From positions 3,285,001 to 3,349,000 of the forward strand of contig CP110632.1 in the NCBI GenBank assembly GCA_026210745.1: DNA of 64,000 bases. Direction: 5' to 3'. This document shows, one piece after another, positions 53,794 through 64,000 of this stretch (position 1 is the first letter of the stretch; every line of letters begins with the position of its first letter). Both the position numbers and the translations under genes were made by a program. The stretch comes from Exobasidium rhododendri (taxonomy: Eukaryota > Basidiomycota > Exobasidiomycetes > Exobasidiales > Exobasidiaceae). A model generated the notes under the pieces. That model ran no database searches. It was not told where the DNA came from and saw only the letters and a list, made by a program, of their open reading frames with translations.

Positions 53794-56398
53794 ATGATGA
53801 TCAGCGAACCTACAGCAGAGCCGGCCACCTCAACAGCAGAAGTGCTACCAACGCCCTTACTTGCAGCAGAGCTTGCAGCAGAAGTCAAGCCGGAGGAAAT
53901 CGAGAGCTTTGATCCGTCATCAGGAGGCGAGCAACAGCCTCATACCCGGCATACACTAGAAAATAGTCCCATCAAAGACTCGTTTGCTACATCAACTTAT
54001 TGTACTCCCCTCGCAAGTCGACGTGGCGCACATCCCTCCTCACTCTTGCGGACAAATCCCAGACATCAGTTGTCCATTCAAAATCTTTGCACAAGCCAAG
54101 ACGATCCAACACCTCCGACCTCAAGATCGGCCTTACCTCCGATCTCTGTGTCTGGCAGATCTGTGCGTAGTCGGGAGCATACTCACGGAGGCATCATAAG
54201 TCGAAAAGCTCACCTTATCCCTCTTTTTATATCAGAACATGAATTACCAGTTTGATGAGCCACGGATGGTATTCGACGACCTGCAGAACACTGCTCTTGG
54301 TATTTCGACGGCTGCTCCTTCCTCTCGGACATTTCGAGACACCGAACTAGAGAAGCTCCAACAAGCCGGTCATCACATCAATTTACACCCTGCTCAGCTG
54401 CCCGGTCAATTATCCAGACCTTCGGCTTTACTGAGCAGAAACTCCTACCAGGACGTTCTTGTCAATCCCTTGCACTTCTCACTGGCGGATCGACACGGCG
54501 TATCTTATCCGCAGTCGGATCCTTCTCGAAGTCCCCATTATGCTCCATTCGACATCAGTCCAGCAATGAACAGTAACTCGCTACTTTACAGCGGCATTGA
54601 TCGACTTGGCAGCCAGAATGCAAACTACCTCATGACCAGTCCTGACTTCATCTACGCTCCAGAGATCAAGGAGACCCCGAGTCGCAAGTCCTCTTACTCT
54701 TTGTCTCACATTGGTCTCGAGGAGGAGGACGGCAGCAACGACGACGACGACGATGATGACGATGGAGTTGACGGTGGAGAAGCTTTCCCCGGTAGTAGTA
54801 CTGAATCGTTGGCGTCCTACTTGAGATCTCCCATGAACGTCAAGTGCCTTGCGAGTCCTGCAAGAGACACGATCAAAGTGAGCAACAACACCAACAGCAC
54901 CAACATCGGTCTTCTTCACGGACGGAAGAAGAGAAATAAGTGCAGTCCGGAGCAGTATCGACAGCTGGAGGCGTTCTTTGCGCTGAATCGCAATCCCACG
55001 GGCAAAATTCGTGAGGAATTGAGTAAGCGGATACAGATGCCGGAAAGAAGCGTCCAGGTCTGGTTCCAGAACAAGCGTGCAAAGACGAAGAACAACGAGA
55101 TCAAAGACGGAGTGCCGCTCGAGGAAAGGACGACGGTGTCGAGGTCAAAGGTTCCAAGGATAGCTAGCGATGATCTGCAAGGCAGAAAGCGCAAGTCAAC
55201 CAACGAAGTACTTTCACAGCAGGAAGAGACAGTCGTCCCGCTTCCATGTTCCTCGCTTTGTATTGGAGAATGGAGACGAATCAAGCCGTTGATCTGTCTC
55301 TTCTCGAGACGCAACCAAAGCTTCATGTGGTATCTCTCCTCTGAATCAGTGGGGTTCAAATTAGAATGTCCTCGATCTTGCTTCAAAAAGATCACCTTTT
55401 CTGGACCAACCGAGCCAACGATCCATGAACTTACAGAGGGAGTGACCGGTCCACTTGGCCACATCACCCTAGAGTTGGAAAGGCCGCCTCAGTTCTACAT
55501 GGAGGTGTTCAAGAGTAGCAGTAAACTATCGGATCACGACAACTCTGTCTCGCAAAAAGCTTCTTGGAGGCAATGTACCGATTTCACAGAGGGAAAGCAA
55601 GCCACCTCTACCTTGCAGCATGTCGTCAGTGGCCCGTACAGCCTACTTCGACAGGCGGTCATGCAACTGTGCCAATCTAATGATGGCCTTTCCGGGATTA
55701 TCGAGTTTCAGGATCAAGAGTTTTCAGAGCTGCAGAGCCAACAACGAGGAGTACCTCAGTGGGCCATTCCATCTGCTCAATACCCTCTCGACGAAACTAT
55801 TGCTGCTAACAATTTGATGACATCGCCGACACAAGAGTTGCTCCTTACTTCTTTGGATGTTCAAGCTGCTACAACTGCCTATCAACAGGGCTTTGCCTCC
55901 AGTGATCAATCCTCGTGGTCTTCCTCCGAGTATCCATCCAGTGCAGCACAGGCGTCCTTCTTCGACAACATGCCATCGAGTAGTGCACTGAACATGGCTG
56001 CTCTACGGATCGAAACGGCTGGCCTCCTTCCTTCCAACTTTGATCAACTTCAACTTCAACAGCAGCAGCAGCAGCAGCAGCACCATAACCTCCTCCAAAC
56101 GCGAGGGACCGGTGGCCATGAATTTCACTCATTCAATTGGCTGGATCAGCAGCCTCTCACCTCCAGTACTTCGTGGAGCATTTCATCCGAATCACATCTG
56201 AACAATACTGCTGCCTCTTCGTCGATAAGTTCCCTTTCAGCGCCACCGTATGAAGTTCGAGGCTTTGAACAGCAACAGCAGCAATACTGCCCTCCTACAT
56301 TCCGTTTTAGACTCGACGAGGGAGAATACCGATCACCGACACCCACATGTGATCTCTACCCTCACAATGAATCTGACGGCTACAAGGTCCACTTTTGA
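53794..56398 (+). CDS. Phx1/Hoy1-type homeodomain transcription factor
   Basis: Exons 53794-54162 and 54236-56398 join in phase to 843 residues. The 73-nt intron has a GTGCGT donor, a CTCAC branch-like site and a TATATCAG acceptor. Without it the frame would start at 54239. The homeodomain (about residues 352-410) begins RKKRNKCSPEQYRQLEAFF and ends with helix 3 RSVQVWFQNKRAKTKNN, containing the invariant W, F, N and R. A conserved second block follows (IGEWRRIKPLICLFSRRNQS, then SWRQCTDFTEGK), as in Phx1/Hoy1-type fungal regulators. The N-terminus has a poly-Asp run; the C-terminus has a Gln run (about 725-735) and Ser-rich parts. It is a nuclear DNA-binding protein; in other fungi relatives act in stationary phase, stress or dimorphism. 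Targets here are unknown. Confidence 0.88.
56063..56086 (+). repeat. CAG repeat coding for glutamines
   Basis: A run of CAG codons inside the homeodomain gene encodes a short polyglutamine tract. It is a length-variable microsatellite within a coding exon. Confidence 0.8.
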
Positions 56399-57229
56399 TC
56401 GATCCCAGTTCCAACTTTACGACACTTACGAATCCTCCCTCTCCCATCGGTGAATGACTCTATCTAATCAGACTGCTCTATCTTCCTTTCATCCCATCTA
56501 TTCTGCTCAGCTAATTTTCAATTACTTAATACCCCCTTCCTTACCTATACACATTATATCGTATATCGTTCTCCCGGCAAAGTTCCTTTTAATACCAACA
56601 TACAGATACTCTACTTCTTTTCCCTTTTCCCTTGCTCCGCAAAATGAGGTATCCTAGCCACACATGATCTGCTATCGACTATACATCGTTAATTTGCCAG
56701 TGTCTGACATTTGCGCAGAGAAAGATTGTGTCTCGGCGATGGGAGGGTGTCGGCTTATGCTTCCTACTCATGCGAGCCATGCCTGACAGCCCGATTGGCG
56801 ATGATTGGCCCTGTCATTTGGATAACGGATCTCGCTCTTTCTCTCTCTTCCTTCTCACATTCAGGCACACAAGACCAATCTATATTGTAAAGATATAGAG
56901 ATAAAGGATACGGGAAAGGAGTAAGGATGATACGATTGGGGGGGGGGGAGAGAGGGTCCATCTTTGGTTGCACCCTATCTCAGCACTAAAGAAATGATTT
57001 ATAATCAGATCGTGTGATCAGCAGCCTCGGGTGAGTAAGGGCGAGAGCAAGGAGGGAAAGGGAAGGGGGACGATGGCGTGGGGGATTTCGGAGCTAGCAA
57101 TTATTTTGAATTGGCAGAGGGGAGAAAGGACGAAGACTACTTGGCTGGAGATAAGGTTGTCAATGACACATAGGCACTGCAACAGTCTAACCGGGAAAAA
57201 CTCGTCCCAACTTTTAGTGCTAAAATTCC

Positions 57230-57991
57230 TTATCTTTCATGTACAGAACCAGACTAGCTTGGCCTCGTCTTCCCTTGCCAGGCATCAAAGCAGTCAAGAC
57301 GCGTCCCGGTACCTTTCATCCTAGACCTTTTCCTTCAGGACGGCACTTGGGAGTGCGGTGTGTATGGCCTTTACTTAACGTGCGCATGAGATTCTACATG
57401 AAGAGTCTACTAATCCCTGCTTACTTCTCGTTAAAATATAGAAGTGTAATAAAGTCTCCGCCTCCCTGCTACGTGTATTACAATCCCTTATCTCTAAAGC
57501 TTGCATGGTTCTAGCCCATCCTCCGCCTGTTTCCGACATGACTTTCAATTATGGTCTTCCCACCTTATACCTTTTGGAGGAACGGCAGTCTTTATACAAT
57601 ACGTTGAGATGGCTAAAAGAAAAAAAAAACTTTTCTGACAGCATAAAGCGGCGATAGAGATGTATGTCTCTCTGTATCTAACCTGTACCTGAAATCATCA
57701 GCTTTTCCATTTCCCTTGAAATTCGATGCAGCCAAGATAACGTTTCCTTACTCGCAATAACAATAGGGTGAACTAGCAATCCCTTCTTCCCTCTTTTAGA
57801 TTACCGCCCTGTTCTCTTTAAACGCCTTCAGATGTACGATGTGTGTGCGATATGAAAGAAGATAAAAGAATTTAGTCTTAGCTCTTGCATCTGCGAGCGG
57901 CACTATACCACTCTCTATCCAATTTCCATCTTCTGCAAGAGAGATGAGAAAGGAGTAAGGGATTTAGAAGGTGGAAGGTGGAAGAGGATAA
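57230..57991 (+). promoter_or_regulatory. Cluster of GATA-factor-type sites upstream of the ammonium transporter
   Basis: TTATCT occurs at 57230-57235 and 57488-57493, AGATAA at 57735-57740 and 57859-57864, and GGATAA at 57986-57991. AGATAA/TTATCT fits the HGATAR site of AreA/Nit2-type nitrogen regulators, which control ammonium permease genes in fungi. Six-base sites also arise by chance, so function is inference. Confidence 0.4.
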
Positions 57992-58160
57992 AATAAAAAA
58001 TAAATCGAAATAATCGGAAGACTTCGCAAGGGTGGGTGACAGACCAGTACCTTAGCGCTTCCTCTATTTCCTTGTTTGGGGGAGAGGGAGTCGCGGTAGG
58101 TTGTCGAAGTTCAGCCACAAGAGCCGAGCGAGAATAAACTTGCATGATTGATTGTAATTG

Positions 58161-58169
58161 ATATATAAG
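58161..58169 (+). promoter_or_regulatory. TATA-like box of the ammonium transporter gene
   Basis: ATATATAAG lies about 150 nt before the start codon and upstream of a pyrimidine-rich leader, a plausible core promoter position. Confidence 0.45.
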
Positions 58170-58316
58170 TTTCAGATCATCCGCCCCCAAATCATCGCCC
58201 GCCATCCCTCTCCCGGTCATCCCCCCCTTCCTTCTCCCTTCTTCTCTTTCCCCCACCACTTTCCTACATCGCAAGAAACATCACCTCCGTCTCCTTCCTC
58301 CAGTGAGCGCGCAAAC

Positions 58317-59893
58317 ATGGTAAACGCTACATTGACCCCCGAGCACAACTTGCTCGCCACCCTTTCCGATGGCACAACAGCCATCTACAACTTGGGTGAC
58401 ATGGCCTGGATCATTGTCGCTACAGGTCTCGTCTTCTTCATGATACCAGGTGCGCATCTGCGTCTCCCCTTTTCTCCGTCGCAGTGCGCCTAGTTTGCTG
58501 ACATATGAACTTGCTATCCTCCTTGCTATAATCTCTTCCCCCTTGCTCAGGTCTCGCATTCTTCTATGCGGGTTTGGGTCGTGCAAAGTCGGCCACTTCC
58601 ATGCTTTGGATGGGATCGGTTGTCATGTCCGTTGCCATGTTTACCTGGTCCTTCTGGGGATTCTCTCTCGCTTTCTCCAAGACTGGAAACCCTTACATTC
58701 GAGACTTGGCTCACTTTGGTCTGATCAATGTCGATCTACAGACCTCTACCGGTGGTACGACTATTCCTCAACTGCTTTACTACATCTACCAAATGATGTT
58801 CTGCGCCATTACACCCGTCATTGCAGCAGGTGCCTTCATCGATCGAGCTCGTCTTGGACCTGTCATGATCTGGACTTTCTGCTGGGTCACAATTGTATAC
58901 TCACCCATTGCTTGCTGGACGTGGAATCTCGGTGACCCGACCAACAATCAACCAGCCGGTTGGTCTGCTACCTTGGGAGGTCTCGACTTTGCCGGTGGTA
59001 CGCCCGTACACATCAGTTCCGGAACGGCTGCTTTGGCCATTTCCATCTTCCTTGGACGAAGAAAGGGCTACGGTACCGATGTCTTGGCGTACCGACCTCA
59101 CAATGTTTCTTACTGTCTTTTGGGAACTATGATGCTTTGGTTTGGATGGTTTGGTTTCAACGGTGGTTCCGCTCTCGGTGCCAACTTGCGAGCTGTCATG
59201 GCCATGACTGTCACCAACAATGCCGCCGCCGTCGGAGGTCTTACCTGGATGTTCTGGGATTGGAGGTTGGAGCGCAAATGGAGCTTGATCGGATTCTGTT
59301 CCGGTGCCATTTCTGGACTGGTTGCCATCACGCCTGCTTCTGGTTACGTTGCATGGCCCGCTTCGGTTGCCTTTGGAGTCGTTGGTGCAACTGCCTGTAA
59401 TTTCGCAACTGGTCTCAAGAACGTCATTGGAGTCGACGACACACTTGATATCTTTGCCGCACACGGAGTCGGTGGTGTCGTAGGAAACGTCTTGACCGCC
59501 TTCTTTGCAGACAACCGAGTAGCCAGCTTTGATGGAAGTGCGCTCATCGGAGGAGGGTGGATCAACCACCACTACATCCAACTTGGCTACCAACTAGCCG
59601 ACTCGGTTGCTGGAATGAGCTACTCATTCGTCATGACGATGATCCTCCTCTTCATCATTGACCGAATTCCTGGCTGCCATTTCCGATGCTCTGATGAGGA
59701 TGAGATCCTCGGTATCGACTTGGCTCAAGTAGGCGAACAATGTGTCGTCTTCCCCGATCACTTCGTCGACTCGGAGCACGAAGGAATTAACATTACCGGA
59801 GCAAAGGCAGACACCAACAGCAGCCCTTCTGCGAGCGTGCAAGGACACCCTGCTGAAAAGCAAGAGGCTGGTCGAGGTGCCGACGTAGCCTAA
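58317..59893 (+). CDS. Ammonium transporter (Amt/Mep family)
   Basis: Exons 58317-58449 and 58551-59893 join to 491 residues. The splice junction falls in the Amt signature: MIPG then LAFFYAGLGRAKSATSML. Further blocks are WSFWGFSLAFSKTGNPYI, GAFIDRARLGPVMIWTFCW, DFAGGTPVHISSGTAALAIS (first pore histidine), NVSYCLLGTMMLWFGWFGFN, GGSALGANLRAVMAM and DDTLDIFAAHGVGGVVGNVL (second pore histidine). About eleven transmembrane helices are expected, followed by a cytosolic tail with EDEILGIDLAQVGEQ, the conserved C-terminal regulatory segment. The protein imports ammonium at the plasma membrane. Members such as Mep2/Ump2 also act as ammonium sensors for filamentation, which cannot be decided here. 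Confidence 0.95.
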
Positions 59894-60646
59894 GAAGGGC
59901 TTTCCGTCTCCGCTTCTTTCTGTACTTCTCCCTTCTTTTTTGATACTCCAAAAGGTGCTTGCTTACCTTCTCTGTATTTCGCAGCGGCATCTATATATAC
60001 ATCTTTCAGTCTTTGGGAAAACCTCCTAATCTCTGCTTTCCCCTTCCCCCCCCCCCTTTTTCGTTCTGAAACCTAGACAAAACTCTTAATACTTTTCATT
60101 CTTTCAGCGGATCTGTCTCTCCCCACCGTTTACTTGTTCCTCACACCTAGCTTGCGATTGTCACTGTGTAACTTGCACTCCCCGTGAAGAGTGGGGCTGA
60201 AAATGTACATCAATAATACTTAACGTTCCGAGTGTTTGTATCGGGGCGGTCTTACTAGGCAAAGGGGGGGGCGAGTGTCTCAATCCTAGTTCACGGTAAG
60301 TAGGAAGACTGTCAATCAATTCGAGAAAAAAAACTTCGAATAAATGCAACGAGCAGGACCAACATCGTCACACGGGAGAGTACGCCCCCACCCCTGTGCA
60401 GTGCTGTTGCCGTATAGTGGTGGTGAGTGATACAGCGTTCAAGAAGACTGGCGCGGTCTTATTTCCGCGGAAGAGACCCGTTGATAGACGTACTCTACCA
60501 CAGGGCGTGTTATTCCTAATTTCAACCTCGGCCAAGATAACGAGCGAGTGTAGAGAGGGTGTGTCTCCTTCCTGTGTCCGACGACCACACTTCTCTCACC
60601 ACTCTACGAGTCGCTTTTCTTTACCTCGGGACAAGTGTAAGAGGCC
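59894..60646. other. Intergenic region before the serine dehydratase gene
   Basis: About 750 bases. A C-run lies at 60047-60056 and a G-run at 60264-60271. No gene-like signal. Confidence 0.5.
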
Positions 60647-63212
60647 ATGCTACGGATATCGCCGCTGCGGTGTCTGAGCTCGCTCAGTCTTCGACCGAGT
60701 ATCGCGACATCGAGTCGACATAAGTTGGCCCCCCTTGCCCACCGCATACATCGCCGGACTTTTGCCTCGAGCGTCGTCTGGGCCGAAGAACATCAAGGTC
60801 AGACGACTGCTTCGATCTCATCAGATGCCTGGGATGCAAAGGGGAAAGCAAAGGAAGGGGCATGCGATCTCGACGGTGATGCTGCAGGAGAGGAAGCTGT
60901 CGGCGAGCATGCAGTTCTGTCTACCTTCGATCTCTTCTCTATCGGTATCGGACCATCATCATCTGTACGTCGCCAAGAGGTCGAACGAAGACCAGTCAGT
61001 GTCATTGACCTTGTACTTCTCCACTGCAGCACACCGTCGGGCCGATGCGAGCTGGTGCAATCTTTGCGAATGACTTGAATGAAGCAGGGCTACTACACAA
61101 GGTCGAGAAGATTCGCATCTCCATCTATGGAAGTCTAGCAGCGACAGGTGAAGGGCATATGACCCCCTCTGCACTTTTGCTAGGCCTAGAAGGTGCAGAC
61201 TGTGAGACAATCGAGCCAAAGAGTGTGCCTGATCGTTTCAATTCCATCAGAGTCAACAAGAGTCTTCAACTTGGCGGTGGTGGGAAAGAAGGAAAGCGAA
61301 TTGCGTTCGATTATGAAAGGGACTTCATCTTCGAGTATGGTCGATCCCTACCTCTGCATAGCAATGGAATGAGATTGACAGTTTTTGATAAGGAAGGAAC
61401 TATGTTAGCGACGAATGACTTGTTCAGTGTAGGAGGAGGCTTCGTCATCAATGGCGCTTTGTCCACCGCTGCTTCAAATAAGGAGAAACTCCCAACCTCA
61501 ACGCACCCGGTAGACTTGGCAGAGAATCTCTTCTACAAGGAGATAAAGAGATCAGATGCGCCTGCTGATAGAAGGACGGGAATCGACCCTCATCAGATGG
61601 ACACGCCAGACATTGCTGGCCTTTTGAGCGATGGTGGCAGTAGTAGCAGCAGCAGCAGTAGCAGCAGCAGCAGAGACATGGAGATGTCTGCGAATTCCAC
61701 AGATCAAGATGATACAAGCCTGCCAGCCAAGACGACCATCAGCACTCAACCACCATACCCGTTTCGTGACGCAAAGAGCTTACTCGCGCTCTGTCGGAAG
61801 CACAATCTCACGATCGCCCAACTGGTGTATGAAAATGAACGTCACTGGTATACAGACGAGGAGATTCGAAGGAAATTGACAAACATCTGGCTAGTGATGG
61901 ACAATTGCATTCGAGAAGGCGTCCACTCCGAGCAGGAGCTCTTGCCAGGGACTCTGAAGATGAAGAGAAGAGCTCCTGGCTTGTATAGGCGTCTGAGTCG
62001 TGGTCTCTATTCATCGCTAGGCAAGACGTCGTCATTATCACTCAACCGGGCCAGTGGAAGTGGGTCGACGAGTGCCTCAAGTCTAATCAAATCGGAATCG
62101 AGAAGCGAAGGAGGCGAAAAGAGGCTCTCCATCAAGTCTGCAAAAGGCCCTCCTCGAGTTCACGGGTCTTTCCAGCATCCTATCTTGCCCACACCACCGC
62201 GTCGAAATGTGTTCCCAACGATGGATCACTTGACGGTGTATGCGATGGCCGTGAACGAGGAAAATGCTGCCGGCGGAAGGATTGTCACAGCACCTACAAA
62301 CGGAGCTGTGAGTGATCGATGCAAATTGACGAGAGAAGTGAATTTCGTCGGTCACTGACCACTCCTGTCATCAGGCCGGCATTATCCCCGCTGTGCTCAA
62401 ATACATTGTTGAATTCATCTCAGATGACGAGGAGAGTGATGTCTTTACATTCCTTCTCACTGCTGCAGCCCTTGCCATGCTTTACAAACGTGGAGCAACC
62501 ATCTCGGCTGCTGAAGGTGGGTGTATGGCAGAGGTGGGGGTAGCTTGCAGCATGGCGGCTGGAGCCTTTTCAGCATGCATGGGAGCGACGCCCGAGATCA
62601 TCGAACAAGCGGCCGAGATCGGCATTGAGCATAATCTTGGACTGACTGTGAGTGGTGGTCATGAAGTGAAGGGCCGGCTTGCATACCGCTTCACTGACTC
62701 TCCTTTCCGTTTATCTTGTGCCTGCCAACCGATGCAGTGCGATCCTGTGGGCGGCTATGTCATGGCACCGTGCATAGAGAGGAACGGGATCGGCGCTGTC
62801 AAGGCAGTAGTCTCGGCCAATCTAGCAATGTCTAGTCCAGGAGGAAAGGTGGGACAGAGCCTCTCGCTCACATGCGATTCAAGAGCGACGAAACTGACGC
62901 ATCTCCTTCCCCCGTCCTCTCTCTTTGCCCTCGCTACCAGATTTCCCTAGATGATGCCATAAAGGGTGAGTCGCATTGATCGTTGATCTTATGTTTTTAT
63001 CTCCTGCTCATCCCTCTTCCATCCGCCTCCACAGCGATGAAAGTGACCGCACAGGGAATGAGAAACGAATTCAAAGAGACCAGGTGAGTTTGCTGAAGTT
63101 TGCAAAATCGCACTATCGTGCTGTAGAGAGCGCTGACATGAATGCGAACACCAATAGCATGAGTGGGCTTGCGACGAGCGTTCAGATTCCTGTCAGCGTA
63201 CCGGATTGTTGA
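60647..63212 (+). CDS. Iron-sulfur L-serine dehydratase (bacterial SdaA/SdaB type), probably mitochondrial
   Basis: Seven exons (60647-60964, 61030-62307, 62375-62647, 62738-62848, 62941-62965, 63035-63083, 63158-63212) join to 702 residues. The enzyme deaminates L-serine to pyruvate with a [4Fe-4S] cluster, unlike the PLP-dependent CHA1 type. An Arg/Ser-rich leader ([20 protein letters not shown]) suggests mitochondria. The beta-type domain starts [20 protein letters not shown]. The alpha-type domain has [39 protein letters not shown] and [18 protein letters not shown]. Cys582, Cys624 and Cys635 have the spacing (42, 11) of the cluster ligands in the Legionella enzyme. The last residue is also cysteine (VPDC), as in that enzyme, where it caps the cluster. 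A poly-Ser loop and a basic insert lengthen the linkers. Confidence 0.92.
61636..61674 (+). repeat. AGC repeat coding for serines
   Basis: A near-perfect AGC/AGT run encodes about eleven serines in a loop of the serine dehydratase. It is a coding microsatellite, probably variable in length. Confidence 0.75.
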
Positions 63213-63272
63213 ATCACACACCTGAATAGACGCCCCATTGCTTGTCCATGTACACTCCATGTTCACTGTATC

Positions 63273-64000
63273 TCATACTAGACAACCTCGATAATCTGTC
63301 CCACTGACAAGTGCTTCTTGCCATTGAACGACGAATCGATCGACGAAGAAACGAAGTATCTTGGCAGTCAGGCTGAGGGAGGACACTCGTGCAAACGATT
63401 CAACGTATATGAGTCGAGGTGACTCTAGGCCAAAGAACTAAGATGGCCACTCCTTGTCAGATATGATGGTAGAGCCTCAGAGAGGGGACTCGGCACCACT
63501 CACCCTCAACACGTAGACTGCAGCTGCAATCGGCACGCAAGTGCCTGGTCCATTCATGATGATGACGTCGGGAAGGAACGTCGTCTTGCGATCGAGTAGC
63601 AAGGGTCGAAGTATGAATTGGTAGCAACAAGCTCCAAAGGCCAGTAGCACGGACAGGGGAGTGGAGACCCACCTTTGATGAACATTCCTGGCTCTAGGCA
63701 GCTGTATGAAGTCGAAAGAAGTCGCGGTATCTGTCAACTTTGTTGTTTCAGCGGAGAGAGACAGCTCATACTCCAATGCCTTGTTCATGCTGAATTTATC
63801 CTCCTTCGTTGCGATGTACGTTCGATGATTGTACCTTTCAGTGGGGAGGGCTCGAAGTAGCTGCATCATTTCACTTGTGTGTCCTCCTGAGCCAAGAAAG
63901 ACGGCGATCCGACATGTCTCGCTTGTCTTTCTCTTTTTGACGGGCGGTCTTGCTGATGAGAAGATGAGCAGCAGTCGAACGAGGATGACAGCGATGAAGA
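63273..64000 (-). CDS. ALG14: UDP-GlcNAc transferase subunit ALG14, partial at its N-terminus
   Basis: Exons from the window edge to 63504 and 63422-63273 are present. ALG14 anchors the catalytic partner ALG13 to the ER membrane for the second step of lipid-linked oligosaccharide synthesis. Visible features are an N-terminal membrane helix (FIAVILVRLLLIFSS) followed by Lys/Arg, then RIAVFLGSGGHTSEMMQLLR, FDFIQLPRARNVHQRW, PDVIIMNGPGTCVPIAAAVY and, after the intron, LIYVESFARVSSLSLTAKIL and VVQW. All are conserved ALG14 blocks. The protein ends YRGCLV, close to the usual end (YLG-x-V). Only the first residues lie beyond the window. It is convergent with the serine dehydratase gene; the stops are about 60 nt apart. 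Confidence 0.93.

Larger units (their letters stand above)
56399..58316. other. 1.9-kb interval with the ammonium transporter promoter
   Basis: No coding frame with homology. A G-run lies at 56939-56948. GATA-type motifs and a TATA-like box lie in the 3' two thirds (listed separately). The last 120 bases form a pyrimidine-rich leader. Confidence 0.55.

Overview
The window is about 64 kb of compact nuclear DNA from a fungus, most likely a basidiomycete. The genes are 0.5-4.4 kb and lie on both strands. Most have no to six short introns (about 50-110 nt), usually with GTGAGT or GTAAGT donors. Typical fungal products are present: a CRH chitin-glucan transglycosylase, the SMI1/KNR4 wall regulator, tRNA ligase TRL1, a SepH/Cdc7 septation kinase with a C-terminal C1 domain, and a Phx1-type homeodomain protein. 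The split genes fit Basidiomycota better than yeasts; I cannot name a genus. All exon boundaries below were built by hand from splice signals, reading frame and family alignment from memory. Total exon lengths were checked for divisibility by three.

Layout. 1-8.9 kb: 5' part of MET6 (-), an AP-1-like bZIP factor (-), an orphan 168-aa protein (+), a flavin-reductase-fold protein (+) and TRM1 (-). 8.9-17.2 kb: a gap with a possible retroelement scrap, a stomatin-like SPFH protein (-), a CRH-family enzyme (+) and a 2.35-kb gap. 17.2-31.3 kb: SepH-type kinase (+) followed by the Uds1 septation coiled-coil protein (+), proteasome beta-6 PRE7 (+), a small membrane protein (-) and a DCAF6/8-like WD40 protein (-). 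31.5-41.9 kb: an adaptor-binding-motif protein (+), a membrane-anchored coiled-coil protein (+), a CHCHD5/MIX14-like twin-Cx9C protein (-), PRO3 (+) and GSK3 (-). 43.2-51.7 kb: SMI1 (-), the complex I 49-kDa subunit (-) carrying an apparent one-base frameshift, and TRL1 (+). 53.8-64 kb: homeodomain factor (+), ammonium transporter (+), an iron-sulfur L-serine dehydratase (+) and a partial ALG14 (-).

How the genes relate. Most are unrelated housekeeping genes arranged as divergent or convergent neighbours. The clearest thematic pair is the SepH-type kinase and the Uds1 protein, both tied to septation and lying next to each other on the same strand. Cell-wall functions (CRH enzyme, SMI1), mitochondrial functions (49-kDa subunit, CHCHD5-like, serine dehydratase, and TRM1 with a second upstream start) and nitrogen or amino-acid metabolism (MET6, PRO3, ammonium transporter, serine dehydratase) recur but are not clustered. 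I found no CRISPR array, rRNA, confident tRNA or intact mobile element.
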